Source: Spirogloea muscicola
Lineage: Eukaryota; Streptophyta; Zygnematophyceae; Spirogloeales; Spirogloeaceae
NCBI GenBank assembly: GCA_009602725.1
Contig: WELB01000161.1
Location: forward strand, 275,304-309,662
Direction of reading: 5' to 3'
DNA: 34,359 nucleotides
A model generated the notes under the pieces. The model saw only the letters and a program-made list of their open reading frames with translations, did no database searches and was not told where the DNA came from. Positions 29,320 through 34,359 of this stretch are shown here, in pieces. The position numbers were made by a program, and so were the translations under genes. The stretch's first letter is position 1. Every line of letters starts with the position of its first letter.

Positions 29320-29781
29320 GGCGCGCGGGGCGCATGAATTGAAAGGGAGGCCAATTCAAGCCAATACATTGTTCAGGCAGAGTCGAGTGCAGACTAAACA
29401 ATGCTACATAATACGGAGACCTAATCTAAGGTACCTAAGATGACATTAGTACCCACGGGTGAGCACAAACAAATCTGACAAGCTAACTTGGGGAGCTGGA
29501 GCGCCGCCACGAAAGCCGGAGGCCTGACTTAGAGCGCGCCCTGCACGTTGATGAAGAGCCAAAGAAGAAGAGAGAGAGAAGGCGCGCGGGGCGCATGAAT
29601 TGAAAGGGAGGCCAATTCAAGCCAATACATTGTTCAGGCAGAGTCGAGTGCAGACTAAACAATGCTACATAATACGGAGACCTAATCTAAGGTACCTAAG
29701 ATGACATTAGTACCCACGGGTGAGCACAAACAAATCTGACAAGCTAACTTGGGGAGCTGGAGCGCCGCCACGAAAGCCGGA
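29320..29781 (-). mobile_element. Two identical 201-bp copies of the subfamily E 3' end
   Basis: 29320-29520 and 29581-29781 look identical by eye. On minus each encodes VSLSDLFVLTRGY and a stop, then a 3' UTR that includes AATGTATTGGCTTGAATTGG and ends CGCGCGCCTTCTC. They are direct repeats 261 bp apart with a 60-bp spacer. A diverged copy, inverted relative to these, lies in an intron of protease copy 2 (30633-30847), and the UTR end is also at 13684-13790. Confidence 0.8.
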
Positions 29782-29792
29782 AGAAGAAGAAG

Positions 29793-29952
29793 AAAGTGCT
29801 CGCCCATTGAGAATAGGGGCTGGAACAACCAGCCCGAAAAAGAATGAACAGAGTACGAGAAGGGGGCCAGGGGAAGCGCTAAGTAACAGAACTCAGTAAC
29901 CCCTGCTAAGCAGCCGCAGATCAGAGATGCTGGGCTCCTGGAAGTGGGTCCA
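29793..29952 (-). mobile_element. Subfamily A 3' end with the last coding residues
   Basis: The H1 tail on minus (hairpin at 29816-29837 on plus) is preceded by the last codons, EPSISDLRLLSRGY, before the stop. The copy is truncated at about 29952. On plus, GAAGAAGAAGAAAGTGCTCG marks a (CTT)n tail at its 3' end. It lies just upstream of the 5' flank shared by the protease genes. Confidence 0.7.
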
Positions 29953-30236
29953 CGAGGAAAGGATAGCACGCAGGAAAGCGGCAGACTCTTCGAATAGTCG
30001 GCGATGGTGGTGATTGGCTAGCGCAGAAGAAGGACCCGGCGGGTGCGCCGGGCGGAAAGGCGCCTACCCGGGCTCGTGCCGCAGGCGCCACCCTCCCCTT
30101 CCCCTTCCTCCTTTCCAGCGCTCGCTCGTCCACAGGAGTTCGGGGCGCCGACCCCCGCTGCGCGCCTCGCTGCGCCGCGGCCCGGCCAGGCCCGCCGCTT
30201 CAAGCCACCGGCCTTCCTCCGTCTGCCGAACGTCCG

Positions 30237-33200
30237 ATGACCCCTCCACAGCCCCTGCACGCAGTGGCTGCCGCCCGCGCACCCCTGCGGCTCGCCTTCG
30301 TTGTGCTCCTTCTCCATGGGGCTCTGGCAGCAGGTTGCTGTCCGCCCCTTCCTGTCGAGCGCCACGGTGCAGCACTACTTCTCTCTGCCAGTCCGCCGTC
30401 GGCCTATGTCCCTGTGACTCTCTGGCTTGACGGTACTTTGTCTAGGCTTGGGATGGCAATCGGCTATGTGGATGTACCACTGGCTCGCTGCACATGCTCG
30501 CCTCTTGAGCTGGCACGGTGTGCTTGCTCATTGCAGGCCTTGCAGACGCCGGGCCAAGCGCAGAAGCGAAGCCATCCACGTTAAAGTAAGGAGGTGTCCT
30601 CAGCTTCTTGCCTGCCTGCTTCTGCTTTTGTGGGTACTAATGTCACCCTGTTACCTTAGGCCCCTTAGTTTAGGTCTCCGTATTATGTGGCCTTGTTTAG
30701 TCTGCACTGGTCTCTGCCTGTACAATGTATTGGCTTGAGTTGGCCTCCCTTTCAAACCCCCTTAGCCAGCTCATTACCCAGTTAACAGGACACTGTTAGA
30801 ATTGGCCTCCCAATCAATGTCATGCACACCGCGCGCCTTCTCTCTTTATGCACAGCTGCCAGCCCTGATACTGATCGTACTTAGCATTCGAGTAGTCCCA
30901 GACTCTGCAGTACTGAAGCTTGACAAGACCTTGAGAGTAGGGCGTTTTGTTTTCGCATCCTCATCACGAGAGGACGTAGATTTACCCGTGACATGTACAT
31001 TGCAGGTTGAGCCTGACTCACATTGATGCACCTCATTCACCTATCCGGAGAGAGTGGCCCAGCAAAGAGCATGCATTCAGGTTTCAGCACCACAGCGACA
31101 AGGTCAGTGTTCATGACTAGCATGTGACTACAATGCTGTCTATTAACATCAGTGTACATGTGATTTGACATCCTTGCCTGCTTGCAGCCCATGCTAATTG
31201 TTCATCAGGCCTTGCAATGCTGGACATGAGTGACCTCCCTGCAGTGTACATGTACTGTAGTGTCAGCTGCTCGCTCTGTGAGAGCATTTGAGTTGGCTGC
31301 TATGCAGGTGCCATTCTGATTGTCGTGCAATTTGTCGCAATACAGATTGCATCACAACTGGATGCAATGACTGGACCCTTCGCTTACTGAGCTACTGCAC
31401 ATTTGCAGGCAAGATCCGAGAAATTGTACCACCAGATCACTGGCAAAGAGCCAAAAAGACATCCGGGAAAGAGGACACATCCAATGAGGAAGCCAAAGCT
31501 TGTGCCAGGGGTGCACAGCACGACATCCACAGCATCATCCAATGAGGCAGCGGCTGCGCAGGCAACTCAACTTAGCTATCAAGCTTACAATACAACAGTC
31601 CACTCAGGATACAGTGTTGGATTTGGGAGTTACTTCGCAGACTTCGGCCTTGGCAACCCAGCCCAACCACAAATCCTTATCGCAGACACTGGCAGCGACT
31701 TACTGTGGACTCAGGTCCAATCAGCACATTGACATTGCAGCAGGCTTCAGTACTTATCCATACAGCATCGCTTTGCACACGGTTGCAACATGCAACTTGA
31801 GAAAAGATACAGTGGACCTGACAATGCTTGCATCGTATCGCCCTGAAGCAACCCAGTACAATCAGTGGTGTGCACGTGCTTACTTGCTTTGCACTCTTCT
31901 GCTGCTGCAGTGCTTGCCCTGCTCTAGCTGCTATTTACAAAGCGGACCCATCTTCAACCCCACTCAGTCGTCAACCTTCTCTGTCATCAACTGCAACACT
32001 CTCGCTTGCCTATATGTTGAGACCCAATATGAGTATGACAATTGCTACTTCTCAGGAGGCACAGCCGACTGCGAGTACTCCTACGGGTACAACTCTGTGA
32101 ACTTGGAGATACAGTGTCTTGTACATTGTTGCGGTGATCTTGGCGTGGCCAATCTCTGCCTCATTCAACTTTTTTGTAATCTTGGAAGACTCCTAGTCTG
32201 AGATACATCAATCTATTGCAGGGGAGCTGTTACCAGCGCCTGTGTTTACTTGTGCATCTCAAGAGTATGCAGGTATGGAGATGGATCCCAAACCTCAGGG
32301 CAATTGGCTACTGAGACGCTGTGGCTAACCACCACGATTGGCACTAGTGTAGGTCTTTTGGGAGTGGCCTTTGGGTGCGGTCACGACAATGGTGGTACTT
32401 TTGGCTATGCAGGGGGCCTCATTGGCCTTGGACGGGGGCCACTTTCCTTTGTCCAACAGGTATTTCGTTGCATGTCCATTGTGAAGCATTGCTTACTGCA
32501 AAGAGAGCAGGTTAAAGTACATGGCCCTAGCTTTATTACACGTGCAAAGTAGATATGCAAAAGTGAATGCATACCACTTGCTGTACTTAATCTGGATGTC
32601 TTATCCAAGCCACAGACACCCTCGCCTACTTGTGTACGATGTTGAGACTGGGCTTGGGCTTGCTTTCTTTCCGTGATCGCTGATTTTGTACAAGGACGTT
32701 CATTCTGAACAGCTGCACCGTTCTTTATCAATGTGAATCTACTCATCGTTGCAGCTGCAGACATATGACCACGTGTTTACCCTGTGCCTGCAAAGCTATG
32801 ATGCGCCTTACCTGCCTCCGAGCGAGCTGGAATTTGGGTCGGCTGGAGTACCCAGTACGGGCGTGACTTACACTCCGATCCTCAACAATCCCATCCAGGA
32901 TGCAAATCTTGGATACACAGTTTTCTACTATGTGCAGGTCAACAGTATACTGTTTGGAACAACCTCACTCAGCATCCCTGCATCTGCTTTTACCATCGAC
33001 GGCAGTGGTGGAGGAGGGACATTCTTTGACTCTGGAACAACCTTGACAATGTAAGCAGTGCAACTGCTTGCAATCAGTTGCCATGTTGGAGCAACATGCA
33101 CATTCTACATCTAGGACTTGCTGGCAGTAATTAGCTCTGGCGTTGCTGCTCGCGGGCTTTGCTAATATACTCAGTGTCTCAGGCTGGTGAGTGCTGCATA

Positions 33201-34359
33201 CCAACCTGTCATTGACTATCTCAATGCCACCGTGCCTCTGCCCAAGTAAGTGTAGAGATATCTGTATTGCAGTCTCATACTTTTTATGGATCATGTGCAC
33301 TCAACCTGGGTTGTAACACGTTCGTGCTTCTTTTGAAGAGCTTGATGCTGCCGCATGATGCTGCCGCCGCATACTTTGTGCAGTTCTCAGCTGCTGCAGG
33401 TAGCACTGTCATAGTCAGGAAATACTTATTTGCCTGAGATTGCATATATTGCAGGGCAAATATTAGTGGTCTTGGTCTTTGTTGGAACGTTACTGGAAAT
33501 ATGGCGAATCCAGACGATATAAATAATATGGGCTTCTTCCCTATTATGACCTTCCGCATGTCAGGGCCATCTGACTACAGGCTCCCTCCTGCAAATTACA
33601 TTGCTTTCGTATCCGATACAGTAGTCTGTGTGGTTCTTGAAATCTCAAACATCAACATCATTGGCAACTTCGCACAGCAGAATTTCCTGATGGTGCACGA
33701 CCTGAACCACACCAGGGTAATTGATTATATCCTGATACGGCTAGGTGTTTATAGGAAGCAAGGCTGCATTCAGCACCTTAAGTAGCTCCTTTGTGCCTCA
33801 TACCAATCGCTTGCAAACCTGCATTACAGCATCACTGAAAGGCATAGCTTACTTCTTCACCATTTTGTAGTTGCTGGCATTTTGCGCAGCAGATCTGAGA
33901 CAAAAGGCCCAAGCAGGCCTTGCTTAACGCAACATGACCTGCCTTTCTGTGAATTGCAGATGGGATGGAAGCCCGTGAACTGCAGTACAAAACGCCCACT
34001 ATCGCCTCCTCCTTCACATCCGCCAACCCCTAAGGCTTCTCCTCCGCCTCCTCGCCCTCCTCCGCCCAAGGCGTCTCCTCCACCCCCTCCTAGTCCGCCT
34101 CCTCGACCACCCCCGCCCAAGGCTTCCCCCCCTCCACCTCCACCAAAGGCGTCTCCTCCACCCCCACCCTCTCCCAGTCCGCCTCCTCCAACGCCCCCGC
34201 CCAAGGCTTCCCCCCCTCCCCCTCCGCATCCGCCTGCCTCAGCACCTCCACCTCCACCAAAGGCATCTCCTCCACCCCCCCTCAAGGCTTCCCCCCCACC
34301 TCCTCCGCATCCCCCTTCCACAGTCCCTTCACCTCCACCAAAGGCGTCGCCTCCACCCC
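30237..34359 (+). CDS. Nepenthesin-like aspartic protease copy 2 with proline-rich tail (3' end outside window)
   Basis: Secreted A1-family peptidase. Exons: 30237-30432, 30537-30585, 31006-31102, 31409-31714, 31911-32086, 32273-32459, 32755-33050, 33183-33245, 33341-33382, 33455-33716 and 33960 to beyond the window. The first ten total 1674 nt (558 residues). The N-terminus is a signal peptide (LRLAFVVLLLHGALAAG). LTHIDAPHSP marks the propeptide as in plant nepenthesins. Catalytic Asp residues are D207 (ADTGSDLLW) and D429 (FFDSGTTLT). The nepenthesin-type Cys-rich insert (CLPCSSC...NCYFSGGTADC) and YGDGSQTSG are present. After the usual end, HDLNHTRMGWKPVNC, the last exon continues into repeated KASPPPP units resembling hydroxyproline-rich wall proteins. 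Exons 9 and 10 join in phase only with a weak GTTCTC donor; the better donor (GTAGCA after 33399) would shift the frame. Secretion and wall attachment are inferred. Confidence 0.85.
30633..30847 (+). mobile_element. Subfamily E tail inserted in intron 2 of protease copy 2
   Basis: Intron 2 is 420 bp here but 194 bp in copy 1. The extra sequence starts with the RGY-stop codons (GGGTACTAATGTCA), carries GGTCTCCGTATTATGT and TACAATGTATTGGCTTGA, and ends CGCGCGCCTTCTCTCTTT. It is the subfamily E 3' end, a diverged copy of 29320-29520 in the opposite orientation. It lies in the sense orientation of the gene. CTTCT near both ends could be part of a target duplication, but this is weak. Confidence 0.7.
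33960..34359 (+). repeat. Proline-rich (K)ASPPPP coding repeat
   Basis: Last visible exon of protease copy 2. After MGWKPVNCSTKRPLSPPPSH the frame consists of about ten KASPPPP-type units with intervening PPPRPPPP, SPPPP and HPP runs. Copy 1 retains a shorter version that ends in a stop at 19894-19896. The DNA is a CCTCC/CCACC-rich minisatellite, so unit number can change by slippage. The long Gly-rich frames on the minus strand are its shadow. Confidence 0.85.

Noticed and set aside
30802-31026. Possible hydrophobic exon (LPALILIVLSIRV) in protease copy 2
   Set aside because: No acceptor gives a usable phase with exon 2, and joining 30585 to 31006 gives the expected KLSLTHIDAPHSP directly, so it is intronic.
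33857-34321. Glycine-rich minus-strand frames opposite the end of protease copy 2
   Set aside because: They are the reverse strand of the proline-rich CCTCC repeat and have no independent support.
1-34359. CRISPR array, rRNA or tRNA genes, bacterial defence system
   Set aside because: The repeats are dispersed retroelement tails, not regularly spaced; no rRNA or tRNA sequence was recognised; the genes are spliced eukaryotic ones.

Overview
The window is nuclear DNA from a eukaryote, most likely a green alga (Chlorophyta). It has spliced genes with short GT-AG introns, many 3' splice sites reading TGCAG, a plant/cyanobacterial-type sucrose-phosphate phosphatase, and two nepenthesin-type aspartic proteases, one with a (K)ASPPPP proline-rich tail like algal cell-wall glycoproteins. 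No prokaryotic operon, rRNA, tRNA or CRISPR array was seen. The clade assignment is inference.

Layout. 140-2020 (+): a six-exon phytanoyl-CoA dioxygenase-family gene. 2720-4508 (-): a six-exon sucrose-phosphate phosphatase with only the catalytic domain. The two genes converge. 5.1-6.7 kb: 5'-truncated retrotransposon remnants. 7286-11572 (-): an eight- or nine-exon gene for an unrecognised, mostly helical protein of about 877-925 residues. 11.6-15.8 kb: GC-rich DNA, a small aspartic-protease-like fragment, reiterated GC-rich modules and more retrotransposon debris. 16025-19896 (+): aspartic protease copy 1, broken. 19.9-23.5 kb: no convincing gene. 23.55-24.18 kb: a foldback DNA element. 24.2-29.95 kb: a nested pile of retrotransposon 3' ends in both orientations. 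30237 to the window end (+): aspartic protease copy 2, apparently intact, whose proline-rich tail runs off the window.

Most of the accessory DNA is explained by one group of non-LTR-type retrotransposons, of which only the C-terminal coding part and 3' UTR are present. Copies share a Cys/His cluster, a restriction-like-endonuclease-like core (RHADL ... DVVTAD ... KERKY), an AID-HGAFG block and a C-terminal peptide SDLxxL(T/S)RGY followed by a stop. The 3' UTR then ends in a GGCTGG/CCAGCC hairpin and usually a pyrimidine tail. I sort the copies into subfamilies A to E by their last residues and 3' UTR. Copies are inserted into each other, three with candidate 8-9 bp target-site duplications. 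No reverse-transcriptase catalytic core was seen, so autonomous copies must lie elsewhere.

Gene models were spliced by hand. Codon phase closes for the dioxygenase, the phosphatase, the large unknown gene and almost all of the protease. Single N bases occur at 4953, 11690 and 19280, all at or near GC-rich stretches.
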